Part shown: piece after piece, positions 5,645-13,960 of the stretch
How the letters are laid out: the number at the start of each line of letters is the position of its first letter
How positions within the stretch are numbered: the first letter of the stretch is position 1
Assembly: GCF_036404855.1 (NCBI RefSeq)
Contig: NZ_DASWYS010000054.1
Coordinates: 1 to 20,903 of the forward strand
Reading direction: 5' to 3'
From: Pelomonas sp036404855
Lineage (GTDB): Bacteria; Pseudomonadota; Gammaproteobacteria; Burkholderiales; Burkholderiaceae_C
Length of the DNA: 20,903 nt
The notes under the pieces: model-generated
What the model was told of the DNA's origin: nothing
Databases searched by the model: none
The model's input: only the letters and a program-made list of their open reading frames with translations
Program-made: the position numbers and the translations under genes

Positions 5645-6718
5645 ATGAAAAAAGCCACCTTGGCCGTTGCCGTACTGGCCGCCAGCACCTCTGCCGCCTG
5701 GGCACAGTCCAGCGTGACTCTGTACGGCATCCTCGACGCCGCAGTGCGCTACACGACCAACAACAACGGTGCCCAGAAGCAACTGGTCCCCGGTGGCATG
5801 TCCGAGAGCCGTCTGGGTATCAATGTCACCGAGGACATGGGCGGTGGTCTCAAGGCCCTGGCGAACATGGAGCACCGTCTGAATTCGGACAACGGTAGCG
5901 CAGCAGCCACCGATTTCTGGCGTCAGGCCTGGGTGGGCGTGCAGTCCAACGAGTTCGGCCAGGTCCGTCTGGGTCGCCAGTACAACGTGCTGTTCGACCT
6001 CTATACGTCGACCTACGCATCCTTCCGCTACTCGCCCTACATCGAGCAGTTCAAGCCGGAGATCGGCCTGTCGGCCGGCGCGCGTCAGAGCAACATGGTC
6101 AAGTACCTTGCTCAGGCCGGCAACATCTACGGTGAAATCCAGGTGTCGGCGGGTGAGGGCACGTCGCCGGCTGACAAGTCCATCGGCGGCCTGCTGCGCT
6201 ACAACGACGGCACCTTCGGCTTCGGCGGCGCCTACCTGCAGGTGACGGACCTGCTCGGCAAGAAGGTCAAGGCAACGACCATCGGCGGCTCCTACACCAG
6301 CGGTCCGCTGTATGTGAACCTGTCGTGGGGCCAGAACAAGTTCGACGCGGGTGGCCAGCTCGGCGGCGCCTTCACGGGTGCCCTGATCAAGGGCTACAAC
6401 GGCCTGCCCGTGCTGAATGCCGCAGCCAATGACGTCAAGAAGCGCGACATGATCATGGCCGGCTTCACCTACCAGCTGACCCCGCAGCTGAACCTGGGCG
6501 GCCAGTACTGGCATGCTCAGCAGACGCATTACACGCCTGCGCTGGCCAATACCAAGAGCAAGGGCGACTACTTCGCCTTCGTGGCCGACTACGCATTCTC
6601 CAAGCGTACCGATGCCTACCTGGAAGCCGACTACACCAAGCACAAGGGTGCGGTCGCCTTCTCCAACGGCGCCACCAAGCGCGGCGGCACCATGGTGGGT
6701 GTGCGTCACCGCTTCTGA
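5645..6718 (+). CDS. Outer-membrane porin, gram-negative family 4 (second copy)
   Basis: 357-residue paralogue of the preceding porin. Start ATG 5645 follows AGGAGACAA; the frame is open 62 codons further upstream but only through the intergenic region. The signal peptide is MKKATLAVAVLAASTSAAWA with cleavage before QSSVTLYG. Shared family blocks are SVTLYGILDAAVRY, ESRLGINVTEDMGGGLKA and VRLGRQYNVLFD, and the protein ends VGVRHRF with the terminal Phe. Sequence between the blocks differs clearly from the first copy, so this is an old duplication rather than a recent one, and the pores may differ in selectivity. Its RBS is a candidate target of the small RNA. A strong terminator follows, so the downstream peptide-transporter operon probably has its own promoter. 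Confidence 0.95.
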   Translation: MKKATLAVAVLAASTSAAWAQSSVTLYGILDAAVRYTTNNNGAQKQLVPGGMSESRLGINVTEDMGGGLKALANMEHRLNSDNGSAAATDFWRQAWVGVQSNEFGQVRLGRQYNVLFDLYTSTYASFRYSPYIEQFKPEIGLSAGARQSNMVKYLAQAGNIYGEIQVSAGEGTSPADKSIGGLLRYNDGTFGFGGAYLQVTDLLGKKVKATTIGGSYTSGPLYVNLSWGQNKFDAGGQLGGAFTGALIKGYNGLPVLNAAANDVKKRDMIMAGFTYQLTPQLNLGGQYWHAQQTHYTPALANTKSKGDYFAFVADYAFSKRTDAYLEADYTKHKGAVAFSNGATKRGGTMVGVRHRF

Positions 6719-6725
6719 TGTGCCG

Positions 6726-6788
6726 CGCGGAGCTTGACGCTCCGCGGGTGATGAATGAGACGGGCCGCGAAAGCGGCCCGTTTCTTTT
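6726..6788 (+). terminator. Tandem hairpin terminator after the second porin
   Basis: First hairpin CGCGGAGC-TTGAC-GCTCCGCG (6726-6746), then the strong intrinsic terminator CGGGCCGC-GAAA-GCGGCCCG (6761-6780) with tail TTTCTTTT (6781-6788). The 8-bp GC stem with a GAAA tetraloop is very stable. Confidence 0.9.
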
Positions 6789-6886
6789 GGTGTCCGGCTA
6801 GGGCTTTCACGGGAGGCCCGTGGGCCGAGGCTTCGCCATGATCCCGCCTTCGCCCGGCGCGACAGTGCGCCCGCTTCAGAGTTTTC

Positions 6887-7864
6887 ATGCTGGTTTTCAT
6901 TTTTCGCCGCTTGGTCCAGGCCTTGATCGTCATGCTGTCGGTGGCCTTCATCGCCTTCATGCTGTTCCAGTATGTCGGCGACCCGGTCAACAACCTGCTG
7001 GGCCAGGATGCGACCGAGGAACAGCGCATCGCGCTGCGCAAGGACCTGGGACTGGACCAACCCTTCGCGGTGCAGTTCGCGCGCTTCGTCGCGAATGCGG
7101 TCCAGGGCGAGTTCGGCATCAGCCTGAGACAGGGGCGCAAGGTGTCCGCCCTGATTGCCGAGCGCTTCCCGGCGACGCTGGAGCTGGCCCTGGTGGCGGG
7201 GCTGATCGCCCTGGGCCTGGGCATACCGCTGGGGGTCTACGCGGCGCTGAGGCGCGGTAAGGCGAGTGCCCAACTGCTGATGACGGGCACGCTGTTCGGT
7301 GTCAGCCTGCCCAACTTCGTCGTCGGCATCGTGCTGATCTGGGTCTTCGCCGTCGAGCTCAAATGGCTGCCTAGCTTCGGTCGCGGCGAGGTTGTCGCCT
7401 TCGGTTCCTGGACCTCGGGCCTGCTGACGCGTGACGGTCTGCTGCACCTCATCCTGCCGGCCTTCACGCTGTCGGCCTTCCAGCTGACGCTGATCATGCG
7501 TCTCGTGCGCGCCGAGATGCTGGAGGTGCTGCGCACCGATTACATCCGCTTCGCGCGTGCACGCGGCCTGACGGACCGGAGTGTCTATTTCGGCCATGCA
7601 CTGAAGAACACGCTGGTGCCCGTCATCACCATCACCGGGTTGCAACTGGGGTCGCTGATCGCCTTTGCCATCATCACCGAGCAGGTCTTTCAATGGCCCG
7701 GCATGGGCCTGCTCTTCATCCAGGCCGTGCAGTTCGCCGACATCCCTGTGATGGCGGCCTACCTCTGCCTGATCTCGTTGATCTTCGTCGTCATCAACCT
7801 CGGCGTCGATCTGCTCTATTTCGCCGTCGACCCGCGCCTGCGCGTCGAAGGCAAGGCCCATTGA
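6887..7864 (+). CDS. Peptide ABC transporter permease, DppB/OppB type
   Basis: 325-residue inner-membrane permease of a dipeptide/oligopeptide importer. It has an N-terminal TM helix (about 6-28), the periplasmic GEFGISLRQGRKVSALIAER segment (74-93), further hydrophobic helices at about 98-120, 132-156, 186-206, 247-270 and 285-312, and the EAA loop (218-247, RARGLTDRSVYFGHALKN) that contacts the ATPases. The PGMG motif (271-274) and the C-terminal YFAVDPRLR are family-typical. The SD is weak (AGAG). It is first of four coupled genes; only 2 bp separate its stop from the next start. No promoter was identified in the about 100 bp after the porin terminator. Substrate (dipeptide, oligopeptide or nickel) cannot be decided from the permease alone. 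Confidence 0.93.
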   Translation: MLVFIFRRLVQALIVMLSVAFIAFMLFQYVGDPVNNLLGQDATEEQRIALRKDLGLDQPFAVQFARFVANAVQGEFGISLRQGRKVSALIAERFPATLELALVAGLIALGLGIPLGVYAALRRGKASAQLLMTGTLFGVSLPNFVVGIVLIWVFAVELKWLPSFGRGEVVAFGSWTSGLLTRDGLLHLILPAFTLSAFQLTLIMRLVRAEMLEVLRTDYIRFARARGLTDRSVYFGHALKNTLVPVITITGLQLGSLIAFAIITEQVFQWPGMGLLFIQAVQFADIPVMAAYLCLISLIFVVINLGVDLLYFAVDPRLRVEGKAH

Positions 7865-7866
7865 TC

Positions 7867-8811
7867 ATGGCCGTTGACGCCCCTTCCCACCCCACCGCGC
7901 CGGCCTCTGCGCTGCGGCGCTTCTTTGACGGCGACGTCTGGCATTCCTTCCGCAGCTCGCCGGTCGCGATGCTGGCCGCCCTCATCGCGCTGGTCTGTTT
8001 CGTGTGCGCGCTGTTCGCGGAAGTCGTCGCGCCGCACAACCCCTTCGACCTGGCGACGCTGGAGCTGATGGATTCGCTCAAGCCGCCGTCCTGGGTCGAC
8101 GGCGGCGAGCCCAAGTACTGGCTGGGCACGGACGGGCAGGGGCGCGACATCCTGTCAGCGCTGATGTACGGCGCGCGCATCTCGCTGCTGGTCGGCATTG
8201 CCTCAGTGTTGCTGTCCATCCTGATCGGCGTCAGCCTGGGCCTGCTGGCCGGCTTCGTCGGCGGCCGCACGGACGCCTTCATCATGCGCATCTGCGACGT
8301 GATGCTGTCCTTCCCGTCCATCCTCGTCGCGCTGATGATCAGCGGGGTCGGCCGAAGCCTGTTCCCGCACGCGCCCGACATGCTGGCCTTCGTCGTCCTC
8401 GTGCTGGCCATCGCGCTGACGGGCTGGGTGCAGTACGCGCGCACCGTGCGCGGCTCCACGCTGGTGGAGCGCAACAAGGAATATGTGCAGGCGGCCCGCG
8501 TCATCGGTGTCAGCGGATTTCGCATCATGCGCCGCCATGTGCTGCCTAACGTATTGGGCCCCGTGCTGGTGCTGGCCACCATCCAGATCGCGTCAGCCAT
8601 CATCACGGAGGCGACGCTGTCCTTCCTGGGTGTCGGCGTGCCCGCCACCAGCCCGTCGTTGGGCACGCTGATCCGCAATGGCAACGACTACCTGTTCTCG
8701 GGCGAATGGTGGATCACCGCCTGGCCCAGCCTGACGCTGATCCTCATCACGCTCAGCGTGAACCTGCTGGGCGACTGGCTGCGCGATGCGCTCAACCCCC
8801 GACTGCGATGA
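7867..8811 (+). CDS. Peptide ABC transporter permease, DppC/OppC type
   Basis: 314-residue partner permease. The N-terminal cytoplasmic segment and first TM helix (about 35-55) are followed by the signature LGTDGQGRDILSALMYGAR found in DppC/OppC proteins, a permease core and the EAA loop EYVQAARVIGVSGFRIMRRH ahead of LPNVLGPVLV. It ends GDWLRDALNPRLR, as usual. ATG 7867 is chosen for its 2-bp distance from the dppB stop; the frame is open upstream only inside dppB. The stop overlaps the next start as ATGA, indicating translational coupling. Confidence 0.93.
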   Translation: MAVDAPSHPTAPASALRRFFDGDVWHSFRSSPVAMLAALIALVCFVCALFAEVVAPHNPFDLATLELMDSLKPPSWVDGGEPKYWLGTDGQGRDILSALMYGARISLLVGIASVLLSILIGVSLGLLAGFVGGRTDAFIMRICDVMLSFPSILVALMISGVGRSLFPHAPDMLAFVVLVLAIALTGWVQYARTVRGSTLVERNKEYVQAARVIGVSGFRIMRRHVLPNVLGPVLVLATIQIASAIITEATLSFLGVGVPATSPSLGTLIRNGNDYLFSGEWWITAWPSLTLILITLSVNLLGDWLRDALNPRLR

Positions 8812-9785
8812 CCGCCCCGTTGCTTGAAGTCAGCCACCTGCGGGTGGAGTTTCCGACCCGCCACGGCACGCTGCTGGCGCTGGACGACATTTCCTTCGCC
8901 ATCGCACCGGGCGAGATCCTCGGCGTCGTCGGCGAATCCGGTGCTGGCAAGTCGCTGACCGGTGCTGCCATCATCGGACTGCTGGACCCGCCCGGTCGCA
9001 TTGCCTCCGGCGAGATCCGGCTGGCCGGGCGCCGTATCGACAATCTGCCCTACGAGGCGTTGCGCCGCATCCGTGGCCGCGAGATCGGCGCCGTCTTTCA
9101 GGATCCGCTGACATCGCTGAACCCGCTCTACACGGTGGGCCGCCAGCTCGTCGAGACGATCACGACCCATCTCGACCTGACGGCCTCGCAGGCCCGAGCC
9201 CGTGCCATCGAGCTGCTGGCCTCCACCGGGATCCCGGCGCCGCAGGCGCGCGTGGACCACTTCCCGCACCAGTTCTCCGGCGGCATGCGTCAACGTGTCG
9301 TCATCGCGCTGGCGCTCGCGGCCAACCCGAAGCTCATCGTGGCCGACGAGCCGACGACCGCGCTGGACGTGTCCATCCAGGCGCAGATCATTGCGCTGCT
9401 GAAGAAGGTCTGCCGTGAACAGGGGGCGGCCGTCATGCTGGTCACGCACGACATGGGCGTCATCGCCGAGACCTGCGACCGTGTGGCGGTCATGTATGCC
9501 GGCCGCATTGCCGAGATCGGCCCGGTCGCCGACGTCATCCACCGGCCGGCCCATCCCTATACGGTGGGCTTGATGGGTTCCATCCCCGCCATGGACGAAG
9601 ACCGCGAGCGCCTGCTGCAGATCGACGGCGCGATGCCGCGCCTGAACGCCATCCCGCCCGGCTGTGCCTTCAACCCGCGCTGCCCGCGGGTCGTCGAACG
9701 CTGCCGTGCCGAGCGACCCGAGCTTGCTCAGGTTGGCGCGACGAGCGCAGCCTGCTGGCGGCCCGTTGACGTGGAGATCCGGTGA
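8808..9785 (+). CDS. Peptide ABC transporter ATP-binding protein, DppD/OppD type
   Basis: 325-residue ATPase. Walker A GESGAGKS (42-49), Q-loop Gln98 in VFQDPLTSLNP, signature FSGGMRQR (156-163), Walker B LIVADE (176-181) and switch His214 are intact. The C-terminal oligopeptide-transporter extension carries four cysteines (286, 292, 299, 316; GCAFNPRCP...C...C), a pattern linked to an iron-sulfur cluster in some peptide-transporter ATPases. The start overlaps the previous stop by ATGA, and its own stop overlaps the next gene's ATG by one base. It pairs with the following ATPase as a heterodimer under the two permeases. Confidence 0.94.
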   Translation: MTAPLLEVSHLRVEFPTRHGTLLALDDISFAIAPGEILGVVGESGAGKSLTGAAIIGLLDPPGRIASGEIRLAGRRIDNLPYEALRRIRGREIGAVFQDPLTSLNPLYTVGRQLVETITTHLDLTASQARARAIELLASTGIPAPQARVDHFPHQFSGGMRQRVVIALALAANPKLIVADEPTTALDVSIQAQIIALLKKVCREQGAAVMLVTHDMGVIAETCDRVAVMYAGRIAEIGPVADVIHRPAHPYTVGLMGSIPAMDEDRERLLQIDGAMPRLNAIPPGCAFNPRCPRVVERCRAERPELAQVGATSAACWRPVDVEIR

Positions 9786-10783
9786 TGAGCGCCCCCCTCG
9801 TCGAGGTCCGCGACCTCGCCAAAATCTTCGACGTGTCGCCGCCCTGGCTGAACCGCATCGTCGAGCGCAAGCCCAAAGCCTTCGTGCACGCCGTCGACGG
9901 CGTCTCCTTCGGCATAGAGCGTGGGAGGACGCTGGCCCTTGTCGGCGAGAGCGGCTGTGGCAAGAGCACGGTCGCGCGTCTGCTCGTGGGCCTATATGGC
10001 GCGACGCGTGGCGTGGTGCATTTCGACGGCAAGGACATCGCCGAGACGCTGGCCGGTGCGAACGCGCTCAAGCTGCGTCGGCGCATGCAGATGATCTTCC
10101 AGGATCCCTATGCGTCGTTGAACCCTCGCTGGAAGGTGCTGGACATCGTGGCCGAGCCGCTGCGCGAGCATGGCCTCGTGAAGGGTGACGACGACGCGAA
10201 GAAGCGCGTGGGCGAGCTGCTCAGCTCGGTCGGGCTGACCCCGGCCGACGCCGAGAAGTTCCCGCACCAGTTCTCCGGCGGCCAGCGCCAGCGCATCTCC
10301 ATCGCCCGAGCACTGGCGACCCAGCCCGAGTTCCTCGTCTGCGACGAGCCCACCTCGGCGCTGGACGTGTCAGTGCAAGCCCAGGTCCTCAACATCATGA
10401 AGGACCTGCAGCGCGAGCGCGGCCTGACCTACCTCTTCATCTCGCACAACCTAGCCGTCGTGCGCCATGTGGCCGACCAGGTCGGTGTCATGTACCTCGG
10501 CCGCCTCGTCGAGGTGGCCGACAAGGCCGAGCTGTTCGCGCGGCCGCGTCACCCCTACACGCGCATGCTGCTGGATGCGATCCCCGACATCCACATGACG
10601 GGCCGCGCCCGCACGCCGGTGCAGGGCGAGGTGCCCAACCCGCTGCAGCCCCCCAGTGGCTGCAGCTTCCACCCGCGCTGCCCGCTGGCCAATGCGCGCT
10701 GCAAGGCCGAGCGACCGGCGCTGCTGGAGATCCAGGGTGTGCGCGTGGCTTGCCACGCCGTGGAAGAGGGCAGGGCGGGCTGA
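9785..10783 (+). CDS. Peptide ABC transporter ATP-binding protein, DppF/OppF type
   Basis: 332-residue ATPase, second half of the importer motor. Walker A GESGCGKS (54-61), Gln106 in IFQDPYASLNP, signature FSGGQRQR (163-170), Walker B FLVCDE (183-188) and His221 are all present. A C-terminal Cys set (293, 299, 306, 323) matches that of its partner. The N-terminal stretch FDVSPPWLNRIVERKPKAFV before the core is typical of the OppF branch. ATG 9785 is preferred to the GTG at 9782 because GGAG lies 8 nt ahead. The operon ends here without a binding-protein gene. The stop is part of TGATCA shared with the lptM stop on the opposite strand. Confidence 0.94.
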   Translation: MSAPLVEVRDLAKIFDVSPPWLNRIVERKPKAFVHAVDGVSFGIERGRTLALVGESGCGKSTVARLLVGLYGATRGVVHFDGKDIAETLAGANALKLRRRMQMIFQDPYASLNPRWKVLDIVAEPLREHGLVKGDDDAKKRVGELLSSVGLTPADAEKFPHQFSGGQRQRISIARALATQPEFLVCDEPTSALDVSVQAQVLNIMKDLQRERGLTYLFISHNLAVVRHVADQVGVMYLGRLVEVADKAELFARPRHPYTRMLLDAIPDIHMTGRARTPVQGEVPNPLQPPSGCSFHPRCPLANARCKAERPALLEIQGVRVACHAVEEGRAG

Positions 10784-10933
10784 TCAGCGCGACGGCGCCG
10801 AGGCGGGTGCTGAAGCCGCACTCGCCGGCTTGGGCAGGCTCAGGGGGCCCTTCTGCCCACAACCCGCGAGCGCGGTAAGGGTGATCAGCAGGGTGGCGAT
10901 GCACCCACCTACACTGGCGGCAGTCTTCTTCAT
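10784..10933 (-). CDS. lptM: LPS translocon maturation chaperone LptM (YifL-like small lipoprotein)
   Basis: A 49-codon gene. The product starts MKKTAASVGGCIATLL, has a lipobox ALAGC with Cys25 as the lipidation site, and immediately after it the diagnostic motif GCGQKGPLSLP. The rest is a short Ala/Ser/Pro tail. Known role of the family: an outer-membrane lipoprotein that helps the LptD/E lipopolysaccharide translocon fold with correct disulfides. Placement opposite cyaY is the common arrangement in proteobacteria; lysA, which often follows lptM, is not next here. Stop-to-stop with the DppF-type gene with zero gap, and only 11 bp from the divergent cyaY start. Confidence 0.88.
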   Translation of the reverse strand: MKKTAASVGGCIATLLITLTALAGCGQKGPLSLPKPASAASAPASAPSR

Positions 10934-10944
10934 CCGTCCAGTTT

Positions 10945-11277
10945 ATGTCCCTGTCCGACGTCGAATACCACGCCAAGGCCCACGCGCTGCTCGCACGCAT
11001 CGAGGCACAGGTAGATGCCTGGCTGGACGAGGACGTGGTCGACATCGACAGCCACCGAACCGGCGGTCTGCTGGAGCTCAGCATGCCGGGCGGGTCCAAG
11101 ATCGTCATCAACACCCAGCCGCCGCTGCAGGAGATCTGGCTCGCGGCGCGTTCGGGGGGCTACCACTTCAAGTGGGACGGGGCCCGATGGCTGGACCGTG
11201 AAGGCCAGGAGTTCTGCGACCGCCTGTCGCGCAGCGCGAGCGAGCAGTCCGGCCGGGCGCTGACGTTCAGCGCCTGA
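10945..11277 (+). CDS. cyaY: Iron-sulfur cluster assembly protein CyaY (bacterial frataxin)
   Basis: 110 residues, the size of bacterial frataxin. Frataxin binds iron through an acidic first helix and modulates the IscS/IscU cluster machine in the cytoplasm. Visible family features: acidic N-terminal helix (EAQVDAWLDEDVVDIDSH), LELSMPGGSKIVINTQPP (45-62), LQEIWLAARSGGYHFKWD (63-80) with the conserved Trp/Gly pattern, then the closing helix to the C-terminus. The start aligns naturally with the family N-terminus. No clear SD is present in the 11-bp gap to lptM; TACACT at 10910-10915 inside lptM could be a -10 box. It converges with mrcA with a 4-bp gap. Confidence 0.95.
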   Translation: MSLSDVEYHAKAHALLARIEAQVDAWLDEDVVDIDSHRTGGLLELSMPGGSKIVINTQPPLQEIWLAARSGGYHFKWDGARWLDREGQEFCDRLSRSASEQSGRALTFSA

Positions 11278-11281
11278 GTCG

Positions 11282-13675
11282 CTAGCGTTTGAAGAGGTCC
11301 AGGATGGACTTCTTCTCGTCCTCGCTGCTGGTGGCCGGCACGTTGGGCTCATTCGACAGCTCGCGCACGCTGTTGCCTGCGGTGTATTCCTCGTAGAACC
11401 ACTCGCCGTTGACGTTCACGACACCCTCCGGCGGGGTGATCTCGTCGACGGGCTTGCCCTTGAGCGCAAAGCCCATGTATTCGATCCAGACAGGCAGGCT
11501 CAGGCCGCCGCCGGTCTCGCGGTCGCCGAGCTTGCGCGGCTGGTCGTAGCCGATCCAGACGACGGCGACGAGATCCTTCTGGTAGCCGGCGAACCAGGCG
11601 TCCATGGAGTCGTTGGTTGTGCCCGTCTTGCCGTAGATGTCGGGGCGCTTCAGGGTCGCTTGCGCGCGCGCTGCGGTGCCGCTGCGCGTGACCTCCTGCA
11701 GCAGGCTGCTCATCAGGAAGGCATTGCGCGGCTCGATGGCGCGGGCGTCGTCGGTGAGCGTGACGGGCAGCGCCTCATAGAGCAGCCGGCCCTTGTTGTC
11801 GGTGATCCTGGAGATCAGCTGCGGGCTGACGCGATAGCCGCCGTTGGCGAACACGGCAAAGCCCTGCGCCATTTGCATGGGCGTCACGGAGCCCGCGCCC
11901 AGCGCCATCGTCAAATAGGCCGGGTGCTTCTCGGCCTCGAAGCCGAAGCGCGTGAGCCAGTCCTGTGCGTAGCGCACGCCAATGGAGTGCAGCACGCGGA
12001 TGGAGACCATGTTCTTGGACTTGGCCAGCGCGGTGCGCAACGGCATGGGGCCTTCGAACTTGCCGTCGTAGTTCTTGGGCTCCCAGGGCTGGCTGCCCGT
12101 GGTGCCGGCGTCGAAGAACAGCGGCGCATCGTTGACGACGGTGGCTGGCGTGAAGCCCTTCTCCAGCGCGGCCGAGTAGATGAAAGGCTTGAAGCTGGAG
12201 CCCGGCTGCCGCCACGCCTGAGTCACATGGTTGAACTTGTTCTTGGCATAGTCGAAGCCGCCCACCATGGCATGCACCTGGCCGGTCTTGGGGTCGAGTG
12301 ACACGAATGCGCCCTCGACCTCGGGCAGCTGCGTGATGGTCCACTCGCCGCCATCCTTCTGCTTGGGCCCCTTGACGACGCGGATGACAGCGCCGCGGCG
12401 GATGCGGGTCTTGGGATTGCCCTTGTCGGAAAGGCCTGAAGTGGCCGGCCTGAGTCCATCGCTGGTGACGGTGATGGCTTCCCCGCTTTGCAGCACGGCC
12501 GAGACCTTCTTCGGATCGGCTTCCAGCACGACCGCGGCGAGCAGTTCGTCGTTGGCGGGATGATCGCTCAGGGCTTCAGCGATGCGCGAGTCCAGTTCCT
12601 TGGTGTCCCGGGGCAGATCGGCGTAGGCCTCGGGGCCGCGGTAGACCTGGCGCTTCTCGTAGTCCAGGATGCCGCGGCGCAGTGCGCGGTAGGCACTGTT
12701 CTGCTCGGCGCTGTTGAGCGTGAGATAGACGTTCAGGCCGCGCGAATAGGCCTCGTCGCCGTACTGGCTGAAGATCAGCTGGCGCGCTGCTTCGGCGACG
12801 AACTCGGCATGCGAGGCCGACTCCACCACCGGCCGGATGCGCAGCTTCTCCACCTTGGCTGCGTCGCGCTGCTCCTCGGTGATGTAACCCGTCTCGTACA
12901 TGCGCTCGATGATGTACTGCTGGCGCTGCGTGGCGCGCTTGGGGTTGTTGATGGGGTTGTAGGCCGACGGCGCCTTGGGCAGACCTGCCAGCATGGCCGC
13001 CTCGGCGACGCTGATCTTGTCCAGCGTCTTGCCGAAGTAGATCTCGCTGGCCGCGGCGAAGCCGTGTGCGCGGTGGCCCAGGAAGATCTGGTTCATGTAG
13101 ATCTCGAGGATCTTCTCCTTGGACAGCGCCGACTCGATCTTCAGCGCCAACAGGATCTCGTAGATCTTGCGGGTGAAGGTCTTCTCCGTGGACAGGTAGA
13201 AGTTGCGCGCAACCTGCATCGTGATCGTCGATGCGCCCTGGCTGCGCGACTCGCCGACGTTGGCCAGGCCGGCGCGGATGATGCCCAGGTAGTCCACCCC
13301 GCCATGCTGATAGAAGCGCGCGTCCTCGATGGCCAGTACGGCCTCCTGCATCACCTTGGGGATCTGCTGGATGGGCAGGTAGTTGCGACGTTCCTCGCCG
13401 AACTCGCCCAGCAACTGGCCATCGCTGGACAGGACCCGCATGGGCAGCTTGGGACGGTAGTCGGTCAGTCCGCTGATGTCGGGCAGGTTGGGGTAGGCCA
13501 GCGACAGGGCAAGCGCCACCAGCAGCAGGACGGCCGCGACGCCGCCGCTGACGAGGCCCAGGCCCCACAGCGCCCAGCGGCCGAGGCGTGGGCTCAGGCG
13601 CGAGGAGCGATCGGAAGGAGGCGTTTTGCCGGCGGGCGAAGGACTGGATGCAGCGGATCGGGGCTTGTCATTCAT
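11282..13675 (-). CDS. mrcA: Penicillin-binding protein 1A (bifunctional peptidoglycan glycosyltransferase/DD-transpeptidase)
   Basis: 797-residue class A PBP that polymerises and crosslinks peptidoglycan; anchored in the inner membrane by a TM helix at about 36-60. Glycosyltransferase domain: catalytic Glu117 in AIEDARFYQHGGVD, QGASTITMQVARN (146-158), and the LEIYMNQIFLG and AAMLAGLPKAPSAYNP blocks. An OB-like insert lies at about 310-440. Transpeptidase domain: PGSSFKPF with nucleophile Ser493, SKN (553-555) and KTGT (683-686). ATG 13675 is chosen because a perfect TATAAT (minus strand, 13726-13721) would start transcription just upstream; the frame is open to 13792 but that extension would precede the transcript. 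No good SD is seen. It is divergent from pilM, a common proteobacterial arrangement. Confidence 0.96.
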   Translation of the reverse strand: MNDKPRSAASSPSPAGKTPPSDRSSRLSPRLGRWALWGLGLVSGGVAAVLLLVALALSLAYPNLPDISGLTDYRPKLPMRVLSSDGQLLGEFGEERRNYLPIQQIPKVMQEAVLAIEDARFYQHGGVDYLGIIRAGLANVGESRSQGASTITMQVARNFYLSTEKTFTRKIYEILLALKIESALSKEKILEIYMNQIFLGHRAHGFAAASEIYFGKTLDKISVAEAAMLAGLPKAPSAYNPINNPKRATQRQQYIIERMYETGYITEEQRDAAKVEKLRIRPVVESASHAEFVAEAARQLIFSQYGDEAYSRGLNVYLTLNSAEQNSAYRALRRGILDYEKRQVYRGPEAYADLPRDTKELDSRIAEALSDHPANDELLAAVVLEADPKKVSAVLQSGEAITVTSDGLRPATSGLSDKGNPKTRIRRGAVIRVVKGPKQKDGGEWTITQLPEVEGAFVSLDPKTGQVHAMVGGFDYAKNKFNHVTQAWRQPGSSFKPFIYSAALEKGFTPATVVNDAPLFFDAGTTGSQPWEPKNYDGKFEGPMPLRTALAKSKNMVSIRVLHSIGVRYAQDWLTRFGFEAEKHPAYLTMALGAGSVTPMQMAQGFAVFANGGYRVSPQLISRITDNKGRLLYEALPVTLTDDARAIEPRNAFLMSSLLQEVTRSGTAARAQATLKRPDIYGKTGTTNDSMDAWFAGYQKDLVAVVWIGYDQPRKLGDRETGGGLSLPVWIEYMGFALKGKPVDEITPPEGVVNVNGEWFYEEYTAGNSVRELSNEPNVPATSSEDEKKSILDLFKR

Positions 13676-13720
13676 GAGCCGGCAGTGCGCGTCCAGGGAC
13701 GCGTGGGGACGAGGCGATGG

Positions 13721-13726
13721 ATTATA
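13721..13726 (-). promoter_or_regulatory. Likely -10 box of mrcA
   Basis: Minus-strand TATAAT is a perfect sigma70 -10 hexamer. It would put the start near 13714, about 40 nt before the chosen ATG. The -35 region is poor, suggesting a weak or activated promoter. Confidence 0.45.
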
Positions 13727-13892
13727 GGAAACACCGCCCGACAGCATCCGTATACGAAGCGAGGTGCCAAATGGTGTGTCAAACGACCGCATCCCATGTG
13801 TTTTTCAGGAGCTTGCAAGTTCGTTGATTCGTGTATGTTTAGCAACGTGGCGTTACCAGCTCGGGCCGTTTTTTCGTTCGCCGTCAACGGCT

Positions 13893-13921
13893 TTGCTGCT
13901 AGCATTCAAGTAACTTATTAA
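13893..13921 (+). promoter_or_regulatory. Candidate sigma70 promoter of the pilMNOPQ operon
   Basis: TTGCTG (13893-13898), 17-bp spacer, TATTAA (13916-13921), about 40 bp before the pilM start. It lies in a distinctly AT-richer stretch (13790-13925) of the 285-bp mrcA-pilM gap, which otherwise holds no gene I can support. Confidence 0.45.
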
Positions 13922-13960
13922 TAGTCCGATACGTAACTCGCGTGTCGGGAAACAAAGGGC

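Noticed and set aside
5441..7861. About 800-codon minus-strand frame opposite the second porin and the DppB-type permease
   Set aside because: Runs through two strong terminators and two well-supported genes; its translation is low-complexity (Gln/Asp/His/Arg-rich) and matches no family I know.
12488..13921. About 480-codon plus-strand frame opposite mrcA
   Set aside because: Antisense to the PBP1A catalytic domains, and its end runs into the candidate pil promoter.
13835..13921. 28-codon plus-strand frame upstream of pilM
   Set aside because: No SD, overlaps the likely promoter, and the composition gives no protein signal beyond chance.
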